Positions 27,018 to 33,672 of a stretch of 64,000 nt of DNA are shown one piece after another; within the stretch, counting starts at the first letter, position 1, and the number at the start of each line of letters is the position of its first letter. The position numbers and the translations under genes are program-made. Source of the stretch: Streptomyces cylindrosporus (lineage in GTDB: Bacteria > Actinomycetota > Actinomycetes > Streptomycetales > Streptomycetaceae); NCBI RefSeq assembly GCF_022698165.1, contig NZ_JALDAY010000001.1:1-64000 (forward strand), given 5' to 3'. The notes beneath the pieces are model-generated. The model did no database searches. It saw only the letters and a program-made list of their open reading frames with translations, and had not been told where the DNA came from.

Positions 27018-27036
27018 CCCCAAGGAGCACCTCTCC

Positions 27037-27276
27037 ATGTCGCGTATCGCGAAGGGCCTGGTCCTTACCTCCGCTGCCGTCGTGGCCGTCGCCGGCGGTG
27101 CCGGTATCGCCTCCGCCGACGCCGACGCCCACGGCGCCGCCGCCCACTCCCCGGGCGTGCTGTCGGGCAACGTCGTCCAGGTTCCGGTCCACGTGCCGGT
27201 CAACGTCTGCGGCAACACCGTCAACGTGATCGGTCTGCTGAACCCCGCGTTCGGCAACGAGTGCGCCAACGACTGA
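27037..27276 (+). CDS. chpF: Short chaplin (ChpF position)
   Basis: The 79-residue protein has a signal peptide ending GIASA and one chaplin domain with HSPGVLSGNVVQVPVHVPVN, CGNTVNVIGLLNPAFGNEC and two cysteines. The ATG at 27037 follows CAAGGAG at good distance; an upstream in-frame start would add an unlikely Arg/His-rich tail. Chaplins of this type are secreted amyloid-forming surfactants of aerial growth. The position between the glycosyltransferase operon and the tyrosinase genes matches chpF in S. coelicolor as recalled. Confidence 0.9.
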   Translation: MSRIAKGLVLTSAAVVAVAGGAGIASADADAHGAAAHSPGVLSGNVVQVPVHVPVNVCGNTVNVIGLLNPAFGNECAND

Positions 27277-27315
27277 CGTCGGCTGACGCGGGCGCCTTCG
27301 CGCGCCACCCCTTTG

Positions 27316-27357
27316 CCGGCCGCCCTCCCGTGGTTCCTTCCGCGGGAGGGCGGCCGG
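27316..27357 (+). terminator. Terminator of chpF
   Basis: Perfect 15-bp stem (27316-27330/27343-27357) with a 12-nt loop, 40 bp after the chpF stop. Confidence 0.85.
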
Positions 27358-27454
27358 TTCGCGTTGCCCCGAATGGGGGTCGCTCGGTTGCAGGGCGCGG
27401 TGGGCGCTTTCACGGTGGCAACAAGGCCCCCTCGCACCACCGAAAGGAACACCC

Positions 27455-28204
27455 ATGCGTGCTCTGCCCGCACGGCGTATCGCGTCCACCGCCCTCTGCG
27501 CCACCCTCCTCGTCGGGATCACCGCACCGGCCGCCGTCGCGGTCGACCGTGCCTCGGTCGCGGAGCAGCGCGTCAAGGCCGCGGCGCCCGTCCCCGGCGC
27601 GGACGCGCTCCTCGCCCAGGTGAAGAGCCTCGGCGACCTCGGCACCGTCCTCACCCCGGTCACCGACCTGCTCAACGCCGTGCTCAAGGCGGACAACGGC
27701 CAGCTCCCGGCCGCCGACGCGGACTCGCTGGGCAAGGCCGTCACCGACGCCATCGCCAAGGTCACCGCCGCGGCCCCGGCGGCCGCCGCGGCGCCGGCCA
27801 CCCCGGCGACCCCCGCGCTGCCCAGCACCCCCGCGCTGCCCAGCACCCCCGCCCTGCCCAGTACGCCGGCCCTGCCGAGCACACCCACGCTGCCGTCCCT
27901 CAGCCGCAGCGGTGACGACGCCAAGGCGCCGGCCGCCGACCTCAAGGGCGACGCGCTGGCCGCACTCCAGAAGGCCGTCGACACGCTGCTGAAGGCGGTC
28001 ACCTCCGGCGACGTCGCCCAGGTCGTCCCGGCCGTCACCGGTGTGCTCACGGGCCTGGTCAACGTCCTCGCCGCGACCCTCCTCGGCGGCGGCCTGCCCG
28101 CCCCGAGCCTGGCTGGCCTGCCCGCCCTGCCGAGCCTGCCGGTGTCGACCCCGTCGCTCCCGGTCGCCACCCCCTCGCTTCCGGTCTCCCTGCCCACCGG
28201 ATGA
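27455..28204 (+). CDS. Secreted Ala/Pro-rich protein of unknown function
   Basis: The 249-residue protein has a signal peptide ending APAAVA. The mature part consists of two helical-looking, Leu/Val-rich segments joined by an Ala-Pro linker with repeated ALPST units, and ends in a second Pro/Leu/Ser repeat. No cysteines, catalytic motif or sorting signal is present. The start follows GAAAGGAAC. It stands alone between terminators within the surface-protein island. I do not recognise the family; a structural cell-surface role is a guess from composition and place. Confidence 0.75.
   Translation: MRALPARRIASTALCATLLVGITAPAAVAVDRASVAEQRVKAAAPVPGADALLAQVKSLGDLGTVLTPVTDLLNAVLKADNGQLPAADADSLGKAVTDAIAKVTAAAPAAAAAPATPATPALPSTPALPSTPALPSTPALPSTPTLPSLSRSGDDAKAPAADLKGDALAALQKAVDTLLKAVTSGDVAQVVPAVTGVLTGLVNVLAATLLGGGLPAPSLAGLPALPSLPVSTPSLPVATPSLPVSLPTG
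27811..27900 (+). repeat. 18-bp tandem repeat encoding ALPSTP units
   Basis: About five near-identical 18-bp units (CCCGCGCTGCCCAGCACC type) encode repeated ALPSTP in the linker of the secreted protein. It is a likely site of copy-number change. Confidence 0.8.
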
Positions 28205-28225
28205 CGTAAAAGCGGAATGTCGTAC

Positions 28226-28267
28226 GGCCGTCGGGCCGATCCTTTCCGGGTCGGCCCGACGGCCTTT
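28226..28267 (+). terminator. Strong terminator
   Basis: Perfect 14-bp stem (28226-28239/28251-28264), 11-nt loop, TTT tail. Confidence 0.85.
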
Positions 28268-28292
28268 GCGGTACGGCGTTCATTCGGGTGGC

Positions 28293-28309
28293 CGCAGAAA
28301 ATTTCTGCG
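28293..28309. promoter_or_regulatory. 17-bp perfect palindrome upstream of the 97-residue secreted protein
   Basis: CGCAGAAAATTTCTGCG is an 8-bp inverted repeat around one central base. It lies 88 bp before the ATG at 28397 and outside the preceding terminator. AT-rich arms are rare in this DNA, so it is a good operator candidate. Confidence 0.5.
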
Positions 28310-28396
28310 CGCCGGGGTTTCCGCTCCGTCGGTGAATCGTTGGGCACGTCGTCAGAATTCGCTGTGGTGACCTGAGTTGCCGAAGAAAGGAACGCG

Positions 28397-28690
28397 ATGA
28401 AGTCCCTGAAGGCTGCCGCCGTCGTTGCCGGTACCGTTGCCCTCGCCGGCGCCGCCGCGCCCGCGTTCGCGTACAACGCCTCCGACGTGACGCCCACCAG
28501 CCTCAACGGCGCCGTCAACACCCTCACCAGTGGGCACCTGGACCCGGTCGACAGCGCCATGCCGCTGCAGCACCAGTCGAACGCGCTCGACACCGAGAAC
28601 AAGGACTCCCTGCTCAGCACCGTCAAGGGCGCGACGGCCGCGTTGAACAACAACGGCGGGCTGCTCGGCGGGCTTCCGCTGCAGCACTGA
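28397..28690 (+). CDS. Small secreted protein of unknown function
   Basis: The 97-residue protein has a signal peptide ending APAFA, nearly the same as that of ChpD, and a mature part of about 70 residues without cysteines. It contains a duplicated PLQH motif (MPLQHQSN in the middle and LPLQH at the very end) and an Asn-Gly-rich stretch. The start is supported by AAGAAAGGAA. It has its own terminator and a palindrome upstream. It is not a chaplin (no SPGVLSGN block). Placement among surface proteins suggests a coat or signalling role, which is inference. Confidence 0.75.
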   Translation: MKSLKAAAVVAGTVALAGAAAPAFAYNASDVTPTSLNGAVNTLTSGHLDPVDSAMPLQHQSNALDTENKDSLLSTVKGATAALNNNGGLLGGLPLQH

Positions 28691-28717
28691 ACTCCCGCTG
28701 CGCGCAAGGCCGGTACG

Positions 28718-28747
28718 GGGCCGATTCCATACGTCGGGAATCGGCCC
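28718..28747 (+). terminator. Terminator
   Basis: Perfect 11-bp stem (28718-28728/28737-28747) with an 8-nt loop, 28 bp after the stop. Confidence 0.75.
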
Positions 28748-28857
28748 TCCGTGTTGTTCGAGGCCCGTCCCTCGTTCGTGTGGACAGGGCGGGGGCTGTC
28801 GCCCGGTCGGGTGAGAACGCGGCCGGCCGCCTTCCGGGGCGTCGATAAGGTCGCGCG

Positions 28858-29355
28858 GTGACCTCAACCTCAAGCGAAACCCGCCCCTTCAACGCCGCCG
28901 ACCTGGGCACTCTCGTCGTGATGGCGTGGAGTGGCGAGGCGCCCGACGGCGACATGCCCTACCTCCTCGCCTACCCCCTCGGCGACGCCCCCGACGGCCC
29001 CGAGGCCGCGACGGCCGCCGTCACCGAACTGCTCACGAGCAGCGGTCTGCCCATCGGCGGCGAACTCGTCGACGCCGCCGCCAGGCCGAGCCTGCCGGTG
29101 AGCATGCTCGTCGAGGCCGGCCAGGCCGTCGTCACCCTGCCGGGCTGCAACGCCCAGTGCACCCCGCCGCCGGAGTGGCTCGCCGCGGTCGGCGAACGCG
29201 GCTACGCCTACCTGGTGTTCACCACCCGCCCCTGGCCCGACGCCGAGCCGGGCAAGCCCGTCGACCCGGAGGAGTTCGCCGCCTTCGCGGGCGCCGAGGA
29301 GACCCTCACCGCCGCCGCGCACGTCGTCCTGCCGGCGCGGAAACTGCGCGGCTGA
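28858..29355 (+). CDS. DUF5949-like cytoplasmic protein
   Basis: The 165-residue protein starts at GTG 28858. It has LGTLVVMAWSGEAPDGDMPYL near the start and a VTLPGCNAQCTPPPEWLAA segment with two cysteines in the middle. The composition is acidic and there is no signal peptide. It resembles a streptomycete family that I recall as DUF5949, function unknown. The VKOR gene begins a few bases after its stop, so the two are probably co-transcribed. The CxxxC-containing loop could be a redox partner of VKOR, but nothing shows that directly. Confidence 0.65.
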   Translation: MTSTSSETRPFNAADLGTLVVMAWSGEAPDGDMPYLLAYPLGDAPDGPEAATAAVTELLTSSGLPIGGELVDAAARPSLPVSMLVEAGQAVVTLPGCNAQCTPPPEWLAAVGERGYAYLVFTTRPWPDAEPGKPVDPEEFAAFAGAEETLTAAAHVVLPARKLRG

Positions 29356-29360
29356 CGGTC

Positions 29361-29972
29361 GTGACCGCGGGAACCCGCACGGGGGAGAGGGCCCGCACTG
29401 GTGGCGCCGGTGCCGGGTTCGCCCTGCTGCTGGTGATCACGGGCGCGGCCGGACTGCTGGCCTCCTGGGTCATCACCCTCGACAAGTTCAAGCTGCTCGA
29501 GGACCCGGACTTCACCCCGGGCTGCAGCCTCAACCCCGTCGTGTCCTGCGGCAGCGTGATGAAGAGCGACCAGGCCTCGGCCTTCGGGTTCCCCAACCCC
29601 ATGCTGGGCCTGGTCGCCTACGCCGTCGTGATCTGCGTCGGCGTGAGCCTGCTGGCCGGCGCCGTGTTCCCCGGCTGGTACTGGGTGGCCTTCGACGCCG
29701 GGTGCCTGTTCGGCGTCGGGTTCGTGACCTGGCTCCAGTTCCAGTCGCTGTACCGGATCAACGCGCTGTGCCTGTGGTGCTGTCTGGCCTGGGTCGCCAC
29801 CATCCTCCTTTTCTGGTACGTGACGTCATATGCCCTGCGGCGTCAATTCCTGCCCGCGCCGGGCTGGTTGAGGGAATTCCTCGATGAATTCACCTGGGTG
29901 CTCCCGCTGTTGCACATCGGGGTCGTCGGAATGCTGGTCCTGACCCGTTGGTGGGACTTCTGGACAAGCTGA
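29361..29972 (+). CDS. Vitamin K epoxide reductase (VKOR) family protein
   Basis: The 203-residue membrane protein has four to five helices and the VKOR cysteine set: loop cysteines C55 and C63 (PGCSLNPVVSC) and the active-site pair C137-L-W-C140. Bacterial VKOR reoxidises DsbA-like thioredoxin proteins with quinone and so drives disulfide formation outside the cell. The GTG at 29361 lies six bases after the previous stop. Chaplins and rodlins here carry conserved cysteine pairs, so a nearby disulfide enzyme is a sensible neighbour, though no direct link is shown. Confidence 0.85.
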   Translation: MTAGTRTGERARTGGAGAGFALLLVITGAAGLLASWVITLDKFKLLEDPDFTPGCSLNPVVSCGSVMKSDQASAFGFPNPMLGLVAYAVVICVGVSLLAGAVFPGWYWVAFDAGCLFGVGFVTWLQFQSLYRINALCLWCCLAWVATILLFWYVTSYALRRQFLPAPGWLREFLDEFTWVLPLLHIGVVGMLVLTRWWDFWTS

Positions 29973-30074
29973 CAACTGCTGCACCCGGGGGAATCTTGAA
30001 CTGATGGCGTCGGCAGCCTCGTTACTCGGTACGCACGCAGAGCCCGCCGAATCGCGAAAGGGACCGTACCCCTG

Positions 30075-30587
30075 ATGAAGTCGACCACCCGAGGAACCAT
30101 CGCCGCCGTCATCACGGGCGTCGCGGCCGCCATGGGCGCCGCCGCGACCCCCGCCGCAGCGGTCGGCACGGTCCCCGTCCCCGTGCCGCTGGAGGGCGCC
30201 GAGCAGTCCCTCGGCATGGAACTGCCCAAGCTCGGCGGGGAGATCCCGCTGCCGACGCCGGGCAAGCCCGACGGGCCCCGGTACGTCGAGGGCCGCCTCA
30301 TCCCGGAGCACGTCCTGCCGCAGCTGCCGGTCACCGGCGGGCTGCCCGGCGCGGGCCTGCGCGCCCCCCTGCCGCACGTCCTCGGCGACCAGTTCGACCA
30401 CGTCGGTGTCGCCACCCCCGCCTCCGACCTGCGCACCCTCGCCCCCGGCCTCAACCTGGACGCGCCCCTGAGCCCGCCCAGCCCCGCCACCGGCCTGCCC
30501 GAGCCGAAGCTCCCCGAGGTGGGCGTCCTCGCGCCGGTCCTCCAGACGGTCCCGGGGGCCAACCTGGGCCTGGGCCCCGGCCTGTAG
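30075..30587 (+). CDS. Secreted Pro/Leu-rich protein of unknown function
   Basis: The 170-residue protein has a signal peptide ending TPAAA. The mature part is rich in Pro, Leu and Gly, with several xLPxPGLNL-like pieces. It contains no cysteine, anchor or known domain. An AAAGGGACCG ribosome site lies upstream of the ATG. It follows the VKOR gene by about 100 bp and precedes the tyrosinase operon. It is another unassigned exported protein of this island. Confidence 0.7.
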   Translation: MKSTTRGTIAAVITGVAAAMGAAATPAAAVGTVPVPVPLEGAEQSLGMELPKLGGEIPLPTPGKPDGPRYVEGRLIPEHVLPQLPVTGGLPGAGLRAPLPHVLGDQFDHVGVATPASDLRTLAPGLNLDAPLSPPSPATGLPEPKLPEVGVLAPVLQTVPGANLGLGPGL

Positions 30588-30611
30588 GCGTCGTATCGCC
30601 CAGAGCACCCG

Positions 30612-30647
30612 GCGGGTCCGGGCCGCACCACGGTCCGGGCCCGCTTT
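30612..30647 (+). terminator. Terminator-like hairpin
   Basis: Arms 30612-30624 and 30632-30644 pair with two G-T positions and a TTT tail follows, before the tyrosinase operon. Confidence 0.6.
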
Positions 30648-30751
30648 CCCGTCCCCGGCCGGACCCCTCTTGGCGGACCGACGGTGACCGTGCGGGCCCG
30701 TGGCCGGTTAGCGCTGCTGAGGATCGAACCGAAGCGCACGAGGAGCTAGCC

Positions 30752-31252
30752 ATGGTTGTCAGCGCAGGCGGAGTGCCGGTGGGTGCGGAGCACGGGACGA
30801 CGAGACCGGGGACACGACGGGACGTGCTGCGCGGGCTGCTCGCGCCCGCCGTCGTGGTGGCTCTGGCCCCGGTGGTGGCCGCCTCCCGGCCCTCGCCCCC
30901 CGAGCCGCGCCCCGGCGAGGAGGCGGCGTTCGACGAGACGTACCGCGGCCGCCACATCCAGGGATTCAGGACGGTGGTCACCGACGACGGACACGCCTTC
31001 GACGGCGAGCAGTGGCAGGTCACCGTCGACGGACGCCCGCTGCACCTGATGCGCCGCGCCGACGGCAGCTGGCTCAGCATGGTCGACCACTACCGCTCGT
31101 ATCCGACGCCCCTGGACGCGGCGCGCGCGGCCGTCGACGAGATGGGGCCCGGGGAGCAGCTGCGCGACATGGCGCCGGGGCCGATGAGCGGCGAGCGGAT
31201 GGACATGGGGGGACACATCCACATGGGGGGCGACCATGGCGTACACGCGTAA
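30752..31252 (+). CDS. melC1: Tyrosinase copper chaperone / co-secretion factor MelC1
   Basis: The 166-residue protein has a twin-arginine type signal (TRRDVLRGLLAPAVVV, about 21-40) and the MelC1 body: FDETYRGRHIQGF, a DGHAFDGEQWQVTVDGRPLH strand pair and SMVDHYRSYPTPLDAARAAV. MelC1 binds apo-tyrosinase, supplies copper and carries it out through the Tat system. The C-terminal tail is rich in Met and His (MDMGGHIHMGGDHGVHA), a likely copper-binding extension. GAGGAG precedes the ATG. Its end overlaps melC2 by 17 bp. A second streptomycete tyrosinase operon (melD) exists in some species and cannot be excluded here. Confidence 0.9.
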   Translation: MVVSAGGVPVGAEHGTTRPGTRRDVLRGLLAPAVVVALAPVVAASRPSPPEPRPGEEAAFDETYRGRHIQGFRTVVTDDGHAFDGEQWQVTVDGRPLHLMRRADGSWLSMVDHYRSYPTPLDAARAAVDEMGPGEQLRDMAPGPMSGERMDMGGHIHMGGDHGVHA

Positions 31253-32102
31253 GGACGTCAGCACGCTCACGAGCGCCGAGAAGCGGCGGTTCGTGAAGGC
31301 GATGCTGGAGGTCAAACGGCGGGGGGAGTACGACGAGTTCGTGCGGACGCACATCGAGTACTACACGTCGGACGGCGAGGACGGCCTGCGTACGGCGCAC
31401 ATGGCACCCTCCTTCCTGCCCTGGCACCGGCGCTTCCTGCTGGAGCTGGAGAAGGCGCTGCGCCGGGTCGACTCGTCGGTGACCGTGCCGTACTGGGACT
31501 GGACCCGGGAGCGTTCCAAGACGGCCGTGCCGTGGACCAAGGACCTGCTCGGCGGCAACGGGCGGCCCTCGGACCACCAGGTGACGACCGGGCCGTTCGC
31601 CTACGCGCACGGCAACTGGACCATCAAGGAGGGCGTCACCGACGGGGAGTTCCTCACCCGGGACCTCGGGCGCGCCCGCGACCCGATCGCACTGCCGACG
31701 AAGGACGAGCTGGAATCTGCGCTCGCCGAGCCGGTCTACGACACCGCGCCCTGGGACTCCACGGTCACCAAGGGGTTCCGCAACAGGCTGGAGGGGTGGG
31801 GGACCGGGCGGGGCAGCGCCGCCTGGCGCAACCACAACCGCGTGCACCGCTGGGTCGGCGGCGCCATGCTCGGCGGCGCCTCGGTCAACGACCCGGTGTT
31901 CTGGATGCACCACGCCTTCATCGACCTGCAGTGGTACCGCTGGCAGCGACGGCACCGCGGCGCCCGCTACCTGCCGGCCGACCCGCCCGGCGCCGGCGAC
32001 GAGCAGCACGAGCGGATCGTCGCCCGGCACCAGAAGATGCCGCCGTGGGACGTGACCCCGGACTCGCTGGAGGACGTGAGCCGGATCTACCGGTACGCCT
32101 GA
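31236..32102 (+). CDS. melC2: Tyrosinase MelC2
   Basis: The 288-residue type-3 copper enzyme has all six histidine ligands: CuA H39, H55 and H64 (LPWHRRF) and CuB H200, H204 (HNRVH) and H226 (FWMHHAFID). It oxidises tyrosine and dihydroxyphenylalanine to melanin precursors. No signal peptide is present, which fits co-export with MelC1. The length is slightly above the common 270-280 residues, with extra sequence between CuA and CuB (about 100-180). It is transcribed with melC1, and a strong terminator follows. Confidence 0.92.
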   Translation: MAYTRKDVSTLTSAEKRRFVKAMLEVKRRGEYDEFVRTHIEYYTSDGEDGLRTAHMAPSFLPWHRRFLLELEKALRRVDSSVTVPYWDWTRERSKTAVPWTKDLLGGNGRPSDHQVTTGPFAYAHGNWTIKEGVTDGEFLTRDLGRARDPIALPTKDELESALAEPVYDTAPWDSTVTKGFRNRLEGWGTGRGSAAWRNHNRVHRWVGGAMLGGASVNDPVFWMHHAFIDLQWYRWQRRHRGARYLPADPPGAGDEQHERIVARHQKMPPWDVTPDSLEDVSRIYRYA

Positions 32103-32117
32103 ACCCGCCGGTACGGG

Positions 32118-32152
32118 AAGAGCCCCGGCGCTCGAGGTGCCGGGGCTCTTTC
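32118..32152. terminator. Bidirectional terminator between melC2 and chpG
   Basis: Perfect 12-bp stem (32118-32129/32139-32150), 9-nt loop. A TT run follows on the plus strand. Confidence 0.85.
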
Positions 32153-32167
32153 GCGGGTGGGGTGGGG

Positions 32168-32446
32168 TCAGCCGCCGTACCCGTAGCCACCGTGCTTGTC
32201 GTGGTCGCTGACGTTGGCGCAGTGGTTGCCGAACGCCGGGTTGAGCAGGCCGATCACGCTGACGGTGTTCCCGCAGACGTTGACGGGGATGTGGATCGGG
32301 ACCTGGACGACGTTGCCCGACAGCACGCCGGGCGAGCCGACGGCCTCGCCCTGGGCGCCCGCGTCGGCCATGGCCAGGCCGGCGCCGCTGACGATCACGG
32401 CACCGGTGCCGAGCGCGACGGCGGCCACCTTCGCGATGCGAGACAT
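32168..32446 (-). CDS. chpG: Short chaplin with Gly/His tail (ChpG position)
   Basis: The 92-residue protein starts MSRIAKVAAVALG with a signal peptide ending GLAMA. One chaplin domain follows (GSPGVLSGNVVQVPIHIPVN ... NPAFGNHC) with the two conserved cysteines. A 17-residue tail with HDKHGGYGYGG extends beyond the domain, as chpG products do in other species as recalled. The ATG at 32446 follows AGAAGGAG. It is convergent with the tyrosinase operon, matching chpG beside melC in S. coelicolor. Confidence 0.9.
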   Translation of the reverse strand: MSRIAKVAAVALGTGAVIVSGAGLAMADAGAQGEAVGSPGVLSGNVVQVPIHIPVNVCGNTVSVIGLLNPAFGNHCANVSDHDKHGGYGYGG

Positions 32447-32465
32447 CACGTTCTCCTTCTGACTC

Positions 32466-32502
32466 GGGGAGTGCGCCGGCACCACTCGCCGCCGCACTCC
32501 CC
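32466..32502 (-). promoter_or_regulatory. Hairpin in the chpG leader next to the ribosome site
   Basis: GGGGAGTGCG (32466-32475) and CGCACTCCCC (32493-32502) form a perfect 10-bp stem with a 17-nt loop. On the minus strand the stem ends about 8 nt before the AAGGAG ribosome site. It resembles the placement of the hairpin ahead of chpF. Confidence 0.6.
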
Positions 32503-32554
32503 CTTCAACGCGCCGCCTGACGCGTGGTCACGCCGTTCATCGGTGCATCACCCT

Positions 32555-32575
32555 TTTTGAACCGCCTTTTGAACC
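32555..32575 (-). repeat. Short direct repeat upstream of chpG
   Basis: TTTTGAACC occurs twice with a 12-bp period (32555-32563, 32567-32575), about 110-130 bp upstream of the chpG start. It is a possible regulator site in the only gap that can hold the chpG promoter. Confidence 0.35.
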
Positions 32576-32596
32576 ACCGGGGCCCGTCCGGTCGTG

Positions 32597-33556
32597 TCAG
32601 CCGAGCCGCCGGACGGGTGTCCCGTCGAGGAACGCGCGGATGTCCTCCACCGCCTGTCCGTAGTACGTCTCGTAGTTCGCCCGGGAGACATAGCCCAGGT
32701 GGGGCGTGGCGAGCAGCCGGGGCGCGGTGCGCATGGGGTGGTCGGCGGGGAGGGGCTCGACGTCGAACACGTCGACGGCCGCGCCGGCGATACGGCCCTC
32801 GTGCAGGGCGGCGAGCAGGGCGTCCTGGTCGACGATCGCGGCGCGAGAGGTGTTGACGAGGTGGGCGGTGGGCTTGAGCAGCGCGAGCTCGGCGGGCCCG
32901 ATCAGACCGCGCGTACGGTCGCTGAGCGCCAGGTGGATCGAGACGAAGTCACTGCCCGCCAGCAACTCCTCCTTGGAGGCGGCGAGTCGGACGCCCACCT
33001 CGTCGGCGTACTCCTTGGTCAGGTTCTGGCTCCAGGCGCTGACCTGCATGCCGAAGGCGAGGCCGACGTGCGCGACCCGGCTGCCGATCTTGCCGAGGCC
33101 GAGGATGCCGAGGTGGCGGCCGTGCAGGTCGGCGCCGACCGTCTGCTGCCAGGGGCCGCCGGAGCGCAGGGCGTCGTTCTCGGTGACCAGGCCGCGGGCG
33201 AGGCCCAGGAGCAGCGCCCAGGTCAGCTCGACGGGCGGGGTCGAGGTGCTCGCCGTGCCGCACACGGTGACGCCGTGCGCCTCGGCGGCGGCGTAGTCGA
33301 TGACGGTGTTGCGCATGCCGGAGGCGACGAGGAGCTTCAGGCGGGGCAGCCGGGCGAAGAGGGAGGCGGGGAAGGGGACGCGCTCGCGCAGGGTGACGAC
33401 GATGTCGAAGTCGGCGAGGGCGGCGGCCAGTTCGTCCTCGGTGCCGAAGTGCTCCGCGAAGGACACGGTCTCGACCTCGCCGGCCACGGGTGACCAGTCG
33501 GCGACCTCCGTCGCCACCTGCTGGAAGTCGTCGAGCACAGCACAGCGCAGCCGCAC
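32597..33556 (-). CDS. D-2-hydroxyacid dehydrogenase family protein
   Basis: The 319-residue enzyme has the NAD-binding motif LGILGLGKIGSRVA followed by the usual SDFVSIHLALSDRTRGLIG, LVNTSRAAIVDQDAL and GAAVDVFDVEPLP segments. The catalytic Arg/Glu/His lie in NTSRAA, DVFDVE and ATPHLG. It should reduce or oxidise a 2-keto/2-hydroxy acid (phosphoglycerate dehydrogenase-like fold); the substrate is not known. GTG at 33556 was chosen because AGAAGGGAC precedes it, while an upstream ATG would add an unconserved tail. Confidence 0.85.
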   Translation of the reverse strand: MRLRCAVLDDFQQVATEVADWSPVAGEVETVSFAEHFGTEDELAAALADFDIVVTLRERVPFPASLFARLPRLKLLVASGMRNTVIDYAAAEAHGVTVCGTASTSTPPVELTWALLLGLARGLVTENDALRSGGPWQQTVGADLHGRHLGILGLGKIGSRVAHVGLAFGMQVSAWSQNLTKEYADEVGVRLAASKEELLAGSDFVSIHLALSDRTRGLIGPAELALLKPTAHLVNTSRAAIVDQDALLAALHEGRIAGAAVDVFDVEPLPADHPMRTAPRLLATPHLGYVSRANYETYYGQAVEDIRAFLDGTPVRRLG

Positions 33557-33612
33557 GGCGGGTCCCTTCTTCGAGGAGTTGGGGCAGATCATCCATGGTG
33601 GCGTACGGGGTG

Positions 33613-33661
33613 TACGACAGCGACGGCGCGGTCCTCGGGGGAGCGCGCCGCCGCTGTCGTA
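33613..33661 (-). terminator. Terminator after the MFS exporter gene
   Basis: 18-bp inverted repeat with one mismatch (33613-33630/33644-33661), just past the exporter stop. Confidence 0.75.
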
Positions 33662-33672
33662 CCGGGGAGTGG

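Noticed and set aside
28397..28690. Fifth chaplin
   Set aside because: Signal peptide is chaplin-like but the SPGVLSGN...NPAFGN domain and cysteine pair are missing.
12413..32446. Mobile element or genomic island boundary in the surface-protein region
   Set aside because: No transposase, integrase, attachment repeat or composition change was seen; the tRNA-Arg at 44358 lies far away and has no adjacent integrase.
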